Assembly (NCBI GenBank): GCA_028817435.1
Contig: JAPPPQ010000017.1
Location: 124,001 to 188,000, forward strand
Source of the DNA: Deltaproteobacteria bacterium
Lineage (GTDB): Bacteria > Myxococcota_A > UBA9160 > UBA6930
Length of the DNA: 64,000 bases
Direction of reading: 5' to 3'
Shown here: piece after piece, positions 1 through 8,128 of the stretch
Numbering within the stretch: the first letter of the stretch is position 1
Layout of the letters: the number at the start of each line of letters is the position of its first letter
Program-made: the position numbers and the translations under genes
The notes under the pieces: model-generated
The model's input: only the letters and a program-made list of their open reading frames with translations
Told to the model about the DNA's origin: nothing
The model's database searches: none

Positions 1-297
1 ATCCAGCCCGGCAAAGGCCACGGCCAGCGCATTTGCCGCCTTGGCAGGCGCGCTGGCATGGGGGGGCGCGCCCTGCAGCAGGAAGCGCACCTGCCGTCCG
101 GGGACATCGCGCTCAATGCTGCCGGGGGCCACATAGCCGTGCACCCGGGAGGGGCGGCCGGTGCCGGCGCTGCGGAATTCCTCGAGGGTCTGGTAGTAGG
201 CCAGCGCGCCCGAATCGTAGAGACCCGCGCCATACCAGCCGAGCAGTGCCGCGGCCAGCGCCGCGCCCACTGCAATCTGCACTCCCTGCCTCGACAT
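1..297 (-). CDS. CcmE-like cytochrome c maturation protein (partial)
   Basis: The gene runs off the left edge, so only the first 99 residues are visible and the C-terminal half is missing. An N-terminal membrane anchor (about residues 6-25) is followed by YYQTLEEF and then VHGYVAPGSIERD and QVRFLL. This matches the CcmE pattern of a tyrosine-rich start, a V-x-G-x-V-x-x-GS strand and an OB-fold. CcmE is the periplasmic heme chaperone that passes heme to apocytochrome c. The heme-binding histidine lies outside the window, so the identification rests on the N-terminal half only. It sits 11 bases downstream of the CDF exporter on the same strand. No other ccm gene is visible. A different small anchored OB-fold protein is possible. 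Confidence 0.55.
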   Translation of the reverse strand, partial: MSRQGVQIAVGAALAAALLGWYGAGLYDSGALAYYQTLEEFRSAGTGRPSRVHGYVAPGSIERDVPGRQVRFLLQGAPPHASAPAKAANALAVAFAGLD

Positions 298-308
298 ACC
301 CGCCGACT

Positions 309-1214
309 CTAACAGACTTCGACGGCCTCCTCGAAGCCCAGCGGTTCGATCTGCAGGGTCATGTGCTGAATGCCGAAGCGCTGCCGCAGCAGCGTCTGCA
401 GTTGCGAGAGCAGCGCGTGATCTCCGGTTTCGCCGCTGGCGTGCACATGGCAGGAGAGCGACACCATGCCGCTGGTGATGGTCCACACATGCAGGTCGTG
501 CACCGAGGCCACGCCGGGGGCGGCGGTGAGGGCGGCCCGCAGCGCCTCCACATCCAGCCCGCCGGGGGCCGCTTCCAGCAGCACATCCACCGTTTCGCGC
601 AGCAGAGTGAAGGCGGAGCGCAGCAGCAGCGCGGCGATCAGCAGCGAGGCGGCGGGATCGGCGAGCCACCAGCCCCGCGCCCAAATGAGCGCGCCGGCCA
701 GCATGGCCCCGGCGCTGCCCAGGGCATCGGAGAGCACATGGAGCCAGGCGGCGCGCAGATTCAGGCTGGCGTTGCGCCCGCCCTGCAAAATGGCGAGGCC
801 GGCCAGATTCACCAGCAGCCCGCCGGTGGCAATGCCGAACATGGGCGCGCCGGGAATGGCCCGGGGCGCGTCGCCCAGCCGCGCAACGGCCTCGAAGCCG
901 ATGCCCAGCGCCACGCCCACCAGCGCCACGCCGTTGGCGAGCGCCGCCAGAATTTCCATGCGCCGGTAGCCGAAGGTGCGCGCCGCCGGGGCTTTTTGAT
1001 CCGCCAGCCACAGGGCGAAGAGCGAGAGCGCCAGCGCGCTCACATCTCCCAGCATATGGCCGGCGTCGGCCAGCAGGGCCAGCGAGCCGGTCCACAGCGC
1101 CCCAGCGGTCTCCGCCACCAGATAGGCCGCCGCCAGCAGCAGCGCCAGCAACAGCCGCCTGCGCTGCTCCCCCCGCGCAATCCCGCCGCCGTGGAGGCCC
1201 GCCTGCCCGTGCAT
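309..1214 (-). CDS. Cation diffusion facilitator (CzcD/ZitB-type metal exporter)
   Basis: This 301-residue protein is a cation diffusion facilitator, an inner-membrane metal/proton antiporter that usually exports Zn, sometimes Co or Cd. About six hydrophobic segments precede a cytoplasmic C-terminal domain. The two intramembrane metal-site motifs are present as H53-x3-D57 in TM2 (DAGHMLGD) and H159-x3-D163 in TM5 (HVLSD). The C-terminal domain carries the family signature DLHVW. The histidine-rich N-terminus of some CzcD proteins is short here. It lies 14 bases after the DUF385-like gene and 11 bases before the CcmE-like gene, so the three probably form one minus-strand transcript. A ZnuD-like Zn receptor lies divergently within 1 kb, which favours zinc as the substrate, by inference. 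Confidence 0.9.
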   Translation of the reverse strand: MHGQAGLHGGGIARGEQRRRLLLALLLAAAYLVAETAGALWTGSLALLADAGHMLGDVSALALSLFALWLADQKAPAARTFGYRRMEILAALANGVALVGVALGIGFEAVARLGDAPRAIPGAPMFGIATGGLLVNLAGLAILQGGRNASLNLRAAWLHVLSDALGSAGAMLAGALIWARGWWLADPAASLLIAALLLRSAFTLLRETVDVLLEAAPGGLDVEALRAALTAAPGVASVHDLHVWTITSGMVSLSCHVHASGETGDHALLSQLQTLLRQRFGIQHMTLQIEPLGFEEAVEVC

Positions 1215-1228
1215 GGCCGCAGTATCAC

Positions 1229-1678
1229 CTACTGGGCGCTGTCTTCGAGGAGGGGAGGCGCAACGGGATCGAGCCGCAGAATGTCACGCGGGGGCGGAAA
1301 GCCCATCAGAAAGCGCGCGCGGAGGGGGATGGGAAATCTGGCGGCCACGCGCTCGAATTCTTCGCCCTCAATCGGCACGGCGCGATAATTCTCCCGAACC
1401 TCGCCCACGCTGACGGCCACATCGGGATGCTCGACCGCATGGTGATACCAGCCGCGCGGCCAGTGATGGGCGGAGACATAGAGCTTCCCATCGGTCTTGA
1501 GCCGGGCCAGCATTCGATGGTGCGGCTCGCCGGATTCGCCCGTGGTCGTCAGCACCAGCATGGGAATGCCGGAATCCTCAAACGAGGGCTGGTAGTGCCC
1601 CAGGTAAATTGCCTCGAAGGCGATTACGAAGCTGGCGTAGAGGCCGGCCACAAAGAGAAGCACCTTCCACAGCCGCAT
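1229..1678 (-). CDS. Membrane-anchored DUF385/nitroreductase-like split-barrel protein (copy 1)
   Basis: A 149-residue protein with one N-terminal transmembrane helix (about residues 5-24) followed by a small split-barrel domain. It resembles the DUF385 deazaflavin-dependent nitroreductase group: VLTTTGESGEPHHRM, then GKLYVSAHHWPRGWYHH, a position where the family has W-x-x-N, then an ending like PIEGEEFERV. A strong AAGGAG ribosome site sits just upstream of the ATG. Its paralog at 22837-23256 has the same layout (TTTD, LYV-x3-HWPR-x-WY, FPPR-x-x-RLDP). Whether it binds F420, FMN or nothing cannot be told from sequence, and its role is unknown. It is the first gene of the run leading to the CDF exporter. 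Confidence 0.6.
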   Translation of the reverse strand: MRLWKVLLFVAGLYASFVIAFEAIYLGHYQPSFEDSGIPMLVLTTTGESGEPHHRMLARLKTDGKLYVSAHHWPRGWYHHAVEHPDVAVSVGEVRENYRAVPIEGEEFERVAARFPIPLRARFLMGFPPPRDILRLDPVAPPLLEDSAQ

Positions 1679-1742
1679 TGCTTTTCTCCTTCAATTGCCG
1701 GGCCTTGCCCGCGGCCGGAGAATACACCTTTCGGGAGGGCGG

Positions 1743-1771
1743 TTGACAGCGCGCCGCGGCTCTGCAAATTT
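1743..1771 (+). promoter_or_regulatory. Possible sigma-70-type promoter before the small His/Cys protein
   Basis: A perfect TTGACA (1743-1748) is followed after 17 bases by AAATTT, a poor -10. It lies in the gap between the divergent DUF385-like gene and the small secreted protein. If used, transcription would start almost at the ATG at 1779. No Zur-type palindrome was recognised here. Confidence 0.25.
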
Positions 1772-1778
1772 GCGCGCC

Positions 1779-2093
1779 ATGGAGCGGGGGCGCGGCGCGG
1801 GCTTTGCCCTGCTGCTGTTGGCGGCGGCGCTAACGGCGGGGGCGTCGGCCCACGGGCATTTGGTTGCGGGCGGCGCTGCGGCGCTGCACGCGGCGGAGTC
1901 CGGGGGGCACGCGGCGGATTTCGACTGCGCGCTCTGCGCGATAGGCTCGGCGCAGCGCCCGGCTCCGGCGGGGATTGCGCTGCACGCGCCGCAGTGCGCG
2001 GCGCGGCTGGGCCGCGCCCGGCTTCACAGCGCTCCGCCCCGCGCGGTGCTGGCGCGCGCCGCCGCGCCCCGCGCGCCTCCTGTCTCCGGCTGA
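1779..2093 (+). CDS. Small secreted His/Cys protein (DUF2946-like)
   Basis: A 104-residue protein with an N-terminal signal-like hydrophobic stretch (about residues 8-24), followed by scattered histidines and a C50-x2-C53 pair in DFDCALCAIG. Small exported proteins with histidines ahead of a CxxC pair (DUF2946-type) are often found just upstream of outer-membrane copper or zinc receptors, which is the context here: the ZnuD-like receptor begins 89 bases downstream. The ATG at 1779 gives a compact signal peptide; the frame is open further upstream without better initiation signals. Metal binding is inferred from the residues and the neighbour. The low-complexity Ala/Arg/Pro tail adds no information. 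Confidence 0.55.
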   Translation: MERGRGAGFALLLLAAALTAGASAHGHLVAGGAAALHAAESGGHAADFDCALCAIGSAQRPAPAGIALHAPQCAARLGRARLHSAPPRAVLARAAAPRAPPVSG

Positions 2094-2182
2094 TCCGCCT
2101 CGGGGCTGCGCGTGCAGTCCCGCGCTCCCCCGCCCCGGCGGCGCGGGAGCGGGGTGTTTCGCCGGATCTACAGGAGGGCGTC

Positions 2183-4483
2183 ATGGAACGCCGATTCTGC
2201 GCGCCGCTTTTCGCGGCCCTTTTCGCAATCGTTTACTTCGCAACCCCGGCTCTGGGCCGGGAACCCGCCGGGGACGCAACTGCCCCCGGGGTGCCGAGCG
2301 GCTCGCAAGAGCTGCGCATCGCACAGAGCGCTCCGTCTCTGCAAAACTCGCGCATCGCACAGACCACACCAAACTCGCACGGCGCGCGGGAATCGGCGGA
2401 CGACCACGCGGAGGATCCGCGCCATGCGGGCCACCGGCACGATCCCGTGCTGGATGAGATTGTGGTGAGCGCGCCGCTGCCGGGGCAGCGGCGCTTCGAT
2501 CTGGTGCGCGGCAGCACGGTGCTGGACGAGGAAGAGCTGCAGCGCGAACTGCGCACCACGCTGGGAGACACCCTGGAGAAGCAGCCGGGCATCGCCTCAT
2601 CGGGATTTGTTCCGGGAGCGGGACGCCCGGTGATTCGCGGCCTCGACGGGCCGCGCGTCAGCGTGCTGCAAAACGGCGTCGGCGTCTGGGACGAGTCGGA
2701 GAGCAGCACGGACCATCACGCCGTGGCTGCCAATCCCGCTCTGGCCCGGCGGGTCGAGGTGCTGCGCGGCGCGGGGACGCTGCGCTTCAGCAACAGCGCC
2801 GTGGGGGGCGTGGTGAATGTCCTGGACGGCCGCGTTCCCGATATGCGGCCGCCCGATGCCGAGGGCGCGCTGCGCCTCAACTACGGCAGCAACGCAGATT
2901 TGCGCGGCGGTGCATCGCGGTTGTTGTTCGGCGCGGGCAATTTCGCCTTCCACGCCGCTGGCGGATTGCAGCGCAGCCACGATCTCGAAGTGCGCGGCGC
3001 GCCGCTGTCGCTCTCCGCGCAGGCGGAAGCCGAGGCGGATGATCCGCTGCTCGCGGCCCGGGATGTGGTGCCGAACAGCGCAATGCGCTCCGGCGAGGGT
3101 GGCTTCGGCATCTCGCGCATTTTCGAGAGCGGCCATGTCGGCCTGTCCTGGAGGCGCATGGAGTCGAGGTTCGGCGTCCCGCTGCCCCACGGCCATGAAG
3201 AGGACGATCACGGCATGGGCAATATGCAGATGGGCGCGATGCATATGGACGATGACGATGACGATGACCACGAGGAGGAAGACGCCCAGGTAGAGCTCGA
3301 CACCGAGCAGGACCGCTTTGATCTGGCGGGCGCATGGCGCGGCGTGCCGGGTCCTTTCGACAGTGTGGACTTCCACGGCGTCTACGGCGATTTCACCCAG
3401 GACGAATTGGAGGACGGCCAGGTCGGCACGCGCTTCACCCGGCGCGGCACGGAACTGCGCGTGGAGTTGCAGCAGCGCCGCGCCGAGACGGCGGCCGGCG
3501 CGCTGGACGGCGTGTTGGGATTGCATGCGCGCAGCGAGCGGCGCGGCACGCAGGGCGAGGAGGCCTTCACCCCCTCCCACGATTCCCAATACTGGGCGTT
3601 CTTCGCCGCCGAGGAGTTTTCGCTGGGGCGCGTGAATCTGGAAGGCGGGCTGCGCTTCGAGCGCAGCTCGCTGCGCCCGGCCCAGGGGGCGCAGTTTGCG
3701 CGGCGCAACTTCAGCACCTGGAGTGCATCGCTGGGCGCATCGTGGACGCCCCAGCCCGATCTGCTGCTGGGGCTCTCGCTCTCGCGCGGCGCCCGCCCGC
3801 CCAGCGCCGCGGAACTCTACGCCGAGGGCGAGCACATCGCCGCCGCCAGTTACGAAATCGGCGATGCCGATCTGGAGGAGGAGGAAGTCTGGAACGCCGA
3901 GTTGACGGCGCGCAGGCGGCAAGGGCGCATTACCGGCAGCCTCAATCTGTTTGTGACGCGCTTCGATTCCTTCATCTTCCTGAGCGACTCCAATTGTCCG
4001 ATGCCCATGCAACAGCAGGTGGATCTGCCCGTGCGCTGCTTCCAGCAGAGCGACGCCGACTTCCAGGGCGGCGAGCTGGAGCTGGCCCTGACACTGCCGC
4101 TGCCCGAGGGCGCGCTGCGCTTCGAACTGGGCGCGGATTATGTGCGGGGCGAGCAGCAGGGCGGCGCGGCGCTGCCGCGCATTCCGCCGCTGCGCCTGCG
4201 TCTCGGCGTGGGGCTGCAGACGCAGCGCTTCGATTGGCACCTGGACTGGCTGCGCGTGGCGAGCCAGAACCGGGCGGCGGCGGGCGAGCTTCCCACCGGG
4301 GACTACCATGTGCTCGGCGGCGAAATCGCTTTCCGCCCGATTGCCAGCAACCCGGGGCTGTCGTTCTTTTTGCAGGCGCGCAACCTCACGAACCGGGCCG
4401 GGCGCAGCCATGTCTCGCTGCACAAAGAGCGCGTGCCCATTGCCGGCCGCGATATCCGCGCAGGTCTGCGGCTGCAGTTCTGA
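2183..4483 (+). CDS. ZnuD-like TonB-dependent outer-membrane zinc receptor
   Basis: A 766-residue TonB-dependent receptor. The ATG at 2183 has a perfect AGGAGG (2172-2177) five bases upstream and starts a clear signal peptide ending near ALG-RE. A plug domain (IVVSAP..., GIASSGF, RPVIRGLDGPRV, then VEVLRGAGTLRF) precedes a beta-barrel that ends in RAGLRLQF with a terminal Phe. The plug most resembles ZnuD-type zinc receptors. An external-loop region around residues 332-370 is rich in His, Met, Asp and Glu, including seven consecutive Asp (residues 356-362), as expected for metal capture. A CDF exporter and a small His/Cys protein are adjacent. Zinc is the best guess; copper or another divalent metal is possible. 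There is an imperfect 12-codon repeat in the N-terminal linker (RIAQ at about residues 45 and 57). Confidence 0.85.
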   Translation: MERRFCAPLFAALFAIVYFATPALGREPAGDATAPGVPSGSQELRIAQSAPSLQNSRIAQTTPNSHGARESADDHAEDPRHAGHRHDPVLDEIVVSAPLPGQRRFDLVRGSTVLDEEELQRELRTTLGDTLEKQPGIASSGFVPGAGRPVIRGLDGPRVSVLQNGVGVWDESESSTDHHAVAANPALARRVEVLRGAGTLRFSNSAVGGVVNVLDGRVPDMRPPDAEGALRLNYGSNADLRGGASRLLFGAGNFAFHAAGGLQRSHDLEVRGAPLSLSAQAEAEADDPLLAARDVVPNSAMRSGEGGFGISRIFESGHVGLSWRRMESRFGVPLPHGHEEDDHGMGNMQMGAMHMDDDDDDDHEEEDAQVELDTEQDRFDLAGAWRGVPGPFDSVDFHGVYGDFTQDELEDGQVGTRFTRRGTELRVELQQRRAETAAGALDGVLGLHARSERRGTQGEEAFTPSHDSQYWAFFAAEEFSLGRVNLEGGLRFERSSLRPAQGAQFARRNFSTWSASLGASWTPQPDLLLGLSLSRGARPPSAAELYAEGEHIAAASYEIGDADLEEEEVWNAELTARRRQGRITGSLNLFVTRFDSFIFLSDSNCPMPMQQQVDLPVRCFQQSDADFQGGELELALTLPLPEGALRFELGADYVRGEQQGGAALPRIPPLRLRLGVGLQTQRFDWHLDWLRVASQNRAAAGELPTGDYHVLGGEIAFRPIASNPGLSFFLQARNLTNRAGRSHVSLHKERVPIAGRDIRAGLRLQF
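3248..3268 (+). repeat. Short GACGAT repeat encoding seven aspartates
   Basis: Alternating GAC/GAT codons encode seven Asp in a row inside the His/Met/Asp-rich loop of the ZnuD-like receptor. The repeat unit is six bases, so slippage would change loop length without shifting the frame. Confidence 0.85.
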
Positions 4484-4505
4484 AGTTGTGAACTGAAGTT
4501 GTGAA
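4480..4505 (+). repeat. 13-bp tandem duplication covering the receptor stop codon
   Basis: Two exact copies of CTGAAGTTGTGAA lie back to back (4480-4492 and 4493-4505). The first contains the TGA stop of the ZnuD-like receptor. The remaining space to the convergent aldehyde dehydrogenase (about 40 bases) holds only a weak GC hairpin. Confidence 0.9.
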
Positions 4506-4544
4506 CTGGCTTCCCGCCCGGGGCGCGGTCCGCGTTGCGGGCTG

Positions 4545-6014
4545 CTACGCGCCCTCGGGCGGGAGCGCCATCACCTTGGCTTCGAGGTATTCGGCGAGTC
4601 CCAGCTCGCCGTTCTCCCTGCCGAGTCCGCTCTGCTTGTAGCCGCCGAAGGGCGTGTCCACATGGAACCACTGCCCGCCGTTCACCGCGATGGTTCCTGT
4701 GCGCAAACGGCGCGCCACGGCCAGCGCGCGCTGCTCATCCGCCGAGAACACTGCGCCGGAGAGTCCGTAGATGGAATTGTTGGCGATGCGCACGGCGTGG
4801 TCCTCGTCCTCGTAGGGAATCGCGCAGCAGACCGGGCCGAAGATTTCCTGTTGCGCCAATTCGCTGGCCGGATCCACATCGGCGAACAGCGTGGGCTCCA
4901 CAAAGAAACCCGGGCGCTCGGGTGCGCCGCCGCCAACCAGCAGGCGCGCGCCATCGGCTTGGCCCCGCTGGATGAAACCGAGCACGCGGCGCTGCTGCGC
5001 CCTGGAGATTTGCGGCCCCTGCAGGTTGGCCGGATCGGTGGGATCGCCGTAGCGCCAGTTTGCAAAGGCGCGCTGCATAATGGCGAGCGCCTCGGCGTAG
5101 CGCGACCGGGGCAGCAGCCAGCGGGTGGTAATGGCGCAGCCCTGCCCGGCGTGAATGCAGGTCATGGCGGATTGCGGCAGCACGGATTCCAGATCGGCGT
5201 CGGGCAGCACAATGGCCGCGCTCTTGCCGCCGAGTTCCAAGAGCACCTTTTTCACCGTGGCCGAGGCGCTCGCCATGACGCGCCGCCCGGTTTCCGTCGA
5301 GCCGGTGAAGGTGATCAGATCCACGCGGGGATCGGTGGCGAGGGTTTCGCCCAGCCGGTGGTCGGAGCTGGCGACGATGTTCAGCACGCCGGGGGGCAGC
5401 GCCGTCTGCGCCGCCACCCGGCCAATTTGCGTGGCGCTCCAGGGCGTATCCGGCGCGGGCTTCAGCACCACGCTGCAGCCCGCCGCCAGGGCCGGGCCGA
5501 TTTTTGCGATGTTGAGATACAGGGGGACATTCCACGGCGTAATGGCGCCCACCACGCCCACGGGCTCGCGCCGCAACAGGCGGCGCTGCATGCGCCCCAA
5601 AAAAGAAACCGGCGGCAGCGCTTGCTCCGCCTCCAGGCGCCCGGCCTTTTCGGCCCAGTAGCCGAGCATCGAAACGGGATCGTCCACATGCATGAAGCCG
5701 GTGAGCGACACGGGCGCGCCGGCTTCGTGCACCGCAATGGCGCGCAGTTGTTCCTTCTCTGCAACCAGCCCCTCGTGCAGCTCCCGCAGGCAGCGCGCGC
5801 GCAGCGCGGCATCCGCCGCCCAGTCGCCGCAATCGAATGCGCTGCGCGCGGCGGCGAGGGCGGCGTCCAGATCTGCGCCGCCGCCGTCGGCGCAATCGCC
5901 CAGCACTTCGCCGTTTGCGGGATTCAGATTCGCAAAGCGCGCGCCGCTTTGGGCCTCCACCAACTTGCCGCCGATGAAGTTGCGCGTTTCGGGATTGAGT
6001 TTCGCCAGAGCCAT
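4545..6014 (-). CDS. NAD(P)-dependent aldehyde dehydrogenase
   Basis: A 489-residue aldehyde dehydrogenase of usual family length. The catalytic residues are visible: Glu260 in LELGGK and Cys293 in GQGC, with PWNVP near 160 and FTGSTETG at 236-243 for cofactor binding. The start was chosen at the ATG at 6014 because AGGAGG lies 8 bases upstream; the frame stays open further upstream but without signals. It oxidises an aldehyde to the acid; the specific substrate cannot be read from sequence. It is divergent from a 3-hydroxyisobutyrate-type dehydrogenase across a 100-base gap, so the two may share regulation and act on related intermediates. That link is inference. Confidence 0.9.
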   Translation of the reverse strand: MALAKLNPETRNFIGGKLVEAQSGARFANLNPANGEVLGDCADGGGADLDAALAAARSAFDCGDWAADAALRARCLRELHEGLVAEKEQLRAIAVHEAGAPVSLTGFMHVDDPVSMLGYWAEKAGRLEAEQALPPVSFLGRMQRRLLRREPVGVVGAITPWNVPLYLNIAKIGPALAAGCSVVLKPAPDTPWSATQIGRVAAQTALPPGVLNIVASSDHRLGETLATDPRVDLITFTGSTETGRRVMASASATVKKVLLELGGKSAAIVLPDADLESVLPQSAMTCIHAGQGCAITTRWLLPRSRYAEALAIMQRAFANWRYGDPTDPANLQGPQISRAQQRRVLGFIQRGQADGARLLVGGGAPERPGFFVEPTLFADVDPASELAQQEIFGPVCCAIPYEDEDHAVRIANNSIYGLSGAVFSADEQRALAVARRLRTGTIAVNGGQWFHVDTPFGGYKQSGLGRENGELGLAEYLEAKVMALPPEGA

Positions 6015-6114
6015 GGCAGCGGCCTCCTGTTTCCGCACTTCCGGTGCGGCCTGCTTCCGGCGCGCGAGGCTAGTGTAACCTGCCAACCACCGGGGGATTG
6101 GGCGGAGAGCGGGA

Positions 6115-6978
6115 ATGCGCGTCGGATACATCGGGCTGGGGGATATGGGCGCGCCCATGGCGGCGCGGCTGGCTGCGGCGGGGTTTGAGCTGCGGGTCTT
6201 CGATCTGCTTCCGGCGCGGGTGGAGGCGCTGTTGCACACGGGCGCGCAGGCCGCGGCCAGTGCGCGGGAGGCCGCGGCGGATTGCGATTGGCTGTGCCTC
6301 TGCGTGCCGGGAGAAGCCGAGCTGCGCAGCGCACTGATGGAAGCGGGCGCGCTGGACGCGTTGCGCCCCGGTGCCGCGCTGTTGATTCACAGCACGGTGC
6401 TGCCCGAGGCGGTGCAGTGGGTGGCGGAGGCGGCGGAAGCGCGGGGCTGCGGCGTGCTGGACGCCTGTGTGACCGGCGGCGCGGCCCGGGCGCAGCAGGG
6501 CGCGCTCACCTTTTTGGTGGGCGGCGAAGCGGCGCTGCTGGAACGCGCGCGCCCGCTGCTGGAAGCCTCCGCCGAGCGCATCCTCCACGCGGGCCCGCTG
6601 GGCAGCGGCGCAAAACTGAAGCTGGCGCTGAACACGCTCACCTACATCCAGTGGGCCGCCGCCTACGAGTCCTTTCACCTGGCACGGGCCGCCGGGCTGG
6701 ATCCCGCGCTGTTGATCGAAGCGGGGCGCGCCAACGGCCAGCTCGGCGAATTGCAGCGGGCCTATCTGGCGCTGCACCAGGCCCCCGGTGAGAGCGCCGC
6801 CAGCGAGGATTTTCAGCGCGCCGTGCGCGGCCACCGGGACATCGCCGCAAAGGATCTCGCCCATGCACTGGAGTTGGCGCGCCGCAACGGACTCGAGCTT
6901 CCCAGCGCGGAGCTGGTCTCGCGGCAACTGGCGCGGCTCTACCGGGTTGCAGAGCCGGGAGAATCCGCGGACGGGTGA
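6115..6978 (+). CDS. 3-hydroxyisobutyrate dehydrogenase-family oxidoreductase
   Basis: A 287-residue beta-hydroxyacid dehydrogenase. The N-terminal Rossmann motif is GLGDMG (7-12), the substrate-binding region is DACVTGG near residue 120, and the catalytic lysine is in GSGAKLKLALN near 170, which is the family layout. It reversibly oxidises a 3-hydroxy acid with NAD(P). Family members include 3-hydroxyisobutyrate, tartronate semialdehyde and succinic semialdehyde reductases, and these cannot be separated here. It is divergent from the aldehyde dehydrogenase. Its TGA (6976-6978) overlaps a GTG (6975) in frame with the next gene, so translational coupling is possible. Confidence 0.88.
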   Translation: MRVGYIGLGDMGAPMAARLAAAGFELRVFDLLPARVEALLHTGAQAAASAREAAADCDWLCLCVPGEAELRSALMEAGALDALRPGAALLIHSTVLPEAVQWVAEAAEARGCGVLDACVTGGAARAQQGALTFLVGGEAALLERARPLLEASAERILHAGPLGSGAKLKLALNTLTYIQWAAAYESFHLARAAGLDPALLIEAGRANGQLGELQRAYLALHQAPGESAASEDFQRAVRGHRDIAAKDLAHALELARRNGLELPSAELVSRQLARLYRVAEPGESADG

Positions 6979-7049
6979 GGGCAGGCGAGGCGCTCGATGC
7001 AATCGGGCGGGCGCTGGCGCGGGGCGGGCGGGCGGGGCAAAATTGCGCC

Positions 7050-8114
7050 ATGTCCGTTTCTCCCCCGCGCGCCGCCCGGGCTGCGTCGTCTGTGGCGGCT
7101 TCGGCTGCGCCGGGCGCGGAGGCTTCGGGGGAGGTTTCGCGCTTTTTGCAGCGGCACTTCCGCCACTTCAATGCGCGGACGCTGGTGGCGGCGGCGCAGG
7201 GCTGGCGGGAACTGCTGGCGGGGGGCGGGCGCATGCTGCTCACGCTGGCGGGGGCCATGAGCACGGCGGAGATCGGCGTGTCGCTGGCCGAGATGATCCG
7301 GCGCGGCAAGGTGCACGCAATTTCCTGCACCGGCGCAAATTTGGAAGAGGATTTGTTTCTGCTGGTGGCGCGGGATCACTACGAAGCCGTTCCCCATTAC
7401 CGGGAACTCACGCCGCAGATGGAGCGCGAACTGCTGTTGCGCAAGCAGAACCGGGTGACGGATGTGTGCATTCCCGAAGAGGAGGCGATGCGCAGGGTGG
7501 AGCGCGCGGTGAGCGAGGAGTGGCGCAAGGCGGAGGCGCAGGGCCAGCGCCGCTTTCCCCACGAGTTTCTCTACCGCGTGCTGCGCACGGGCGCGCTGGA
7601 GCCGCACTACCAGGGCGACCCGCGCGATTGCTGGCTGCTGGCCGCCGCCGAGGCCGATTTGCCGCTCTTTGTGCCGGGCTGGGAGGATTCGACGCTCGGC
7701 AATATGTTCGCGGCGCTGTGCATGAACGGCACGCTGCAATCGCCGCAATTGCTGCGCGGGGGCATTGAGTATTTCATCGAGCTGGCGCACTGGTATCGGC
7801 GCAGCGCCGGTGCGGAGGCCGGCGCGGAGGCCAGCCCGGTGGGCTTCTTCCAGATCGGCGGGGGCATTGCCGGCGATTTTCCGATTTGCGTGGTGCCCAT
7901 GCTCGAACAGGATCTGAAGCTGCGCGAGGTGCCGCGCTGGGCCTACTTCTGCCAGATCAGCGATTCCACCACCAGCTACGGCTCCTACTCCGGCGCGGTG
8001 CCGAATGAGAAAATTACCTGGGGCAAGCTCGAGGTGGAGACGCCGAAGTTCGTCATTGAGAGCGACGCCAGCCTGGTGGCGCCCCTCGTCTTCGCCATCG
8101 TCCTCGGCGCATAG
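7050..8114 (+). CDS. Deoxyhypusine synthase-family protein (polyamine enzyme, substrate unknown)
   Basis: A 354-residue member of the deoxyhypusine/homospermidine synthase family. SCTGANLEED (about residues 92-101), GWEDSTLGN (210-218) and the C-terminal NEKITWGK-x-E with the catalytic-position Lys326 correspond to the family NAD site and aminobutyl-accepting lysine. Eukaryotic and archaeal enzymes modify eIF5A. Bacteria lack eIF5A, so bacterial homologs are thought to act on free polyamines, for example forming homospermidine. The start is uncertain: the ATG at 7050 is chosen, but a GTG at 6975 overlapping the previous stop would add 25 residues. No other polyamine gene is in the window; the next gene is tilS, 14 bases on. 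Confidence 0.82.
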   Translation: MSVSPPRAARAASSVAASAAPGAEASGEVSRFLQRHFRHFNARTLVAAAQGWRELLAGGGRMLLTLAGAMSTAEIGVSLAEMIRRGKVHAISCTGANLEEDLFLLVARDHYEAVPHYRELTPQMERELLLRKQNRVTDVCIPEEEAMRRVERAVSEEWRKAEAQGQRRFPHEFLYRVLRTGALEPHYQGDPRDCWLLAAAEADLPLFVPGWEDSTLGNMFAALCMNGTLQSPQLLRGGIEYFIELAHWYRRSAGAEAGAEASPVGFFQIGGGIAGDFPICVVPMLEQDLKLREVPRWAYFCQISDSTTSYGSYSGAVPNEKITWGKLEVETPKFVIESDASLVAPLVFAIVLGA

Positions 8115-8128
8115 GGGGGAAGCTGGGC

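Noticed and set aside
4484-4544. Intrinsic terminator between the ZnuD-like receptor and the aldehyde dehydrogenase
   Set aside because: CCCGC and GCGGG could pair across a long loop but there is no T-tract.
6975-7049. A 25-residue N-terminal extension of the deoxyhypusine synthase-like protein from a GTG
   Set aside because: The GTGA overlap is attractive, but the extra residues are low-complexity and the ATG at 7050 gives the usual family start; kept only as an alternative.
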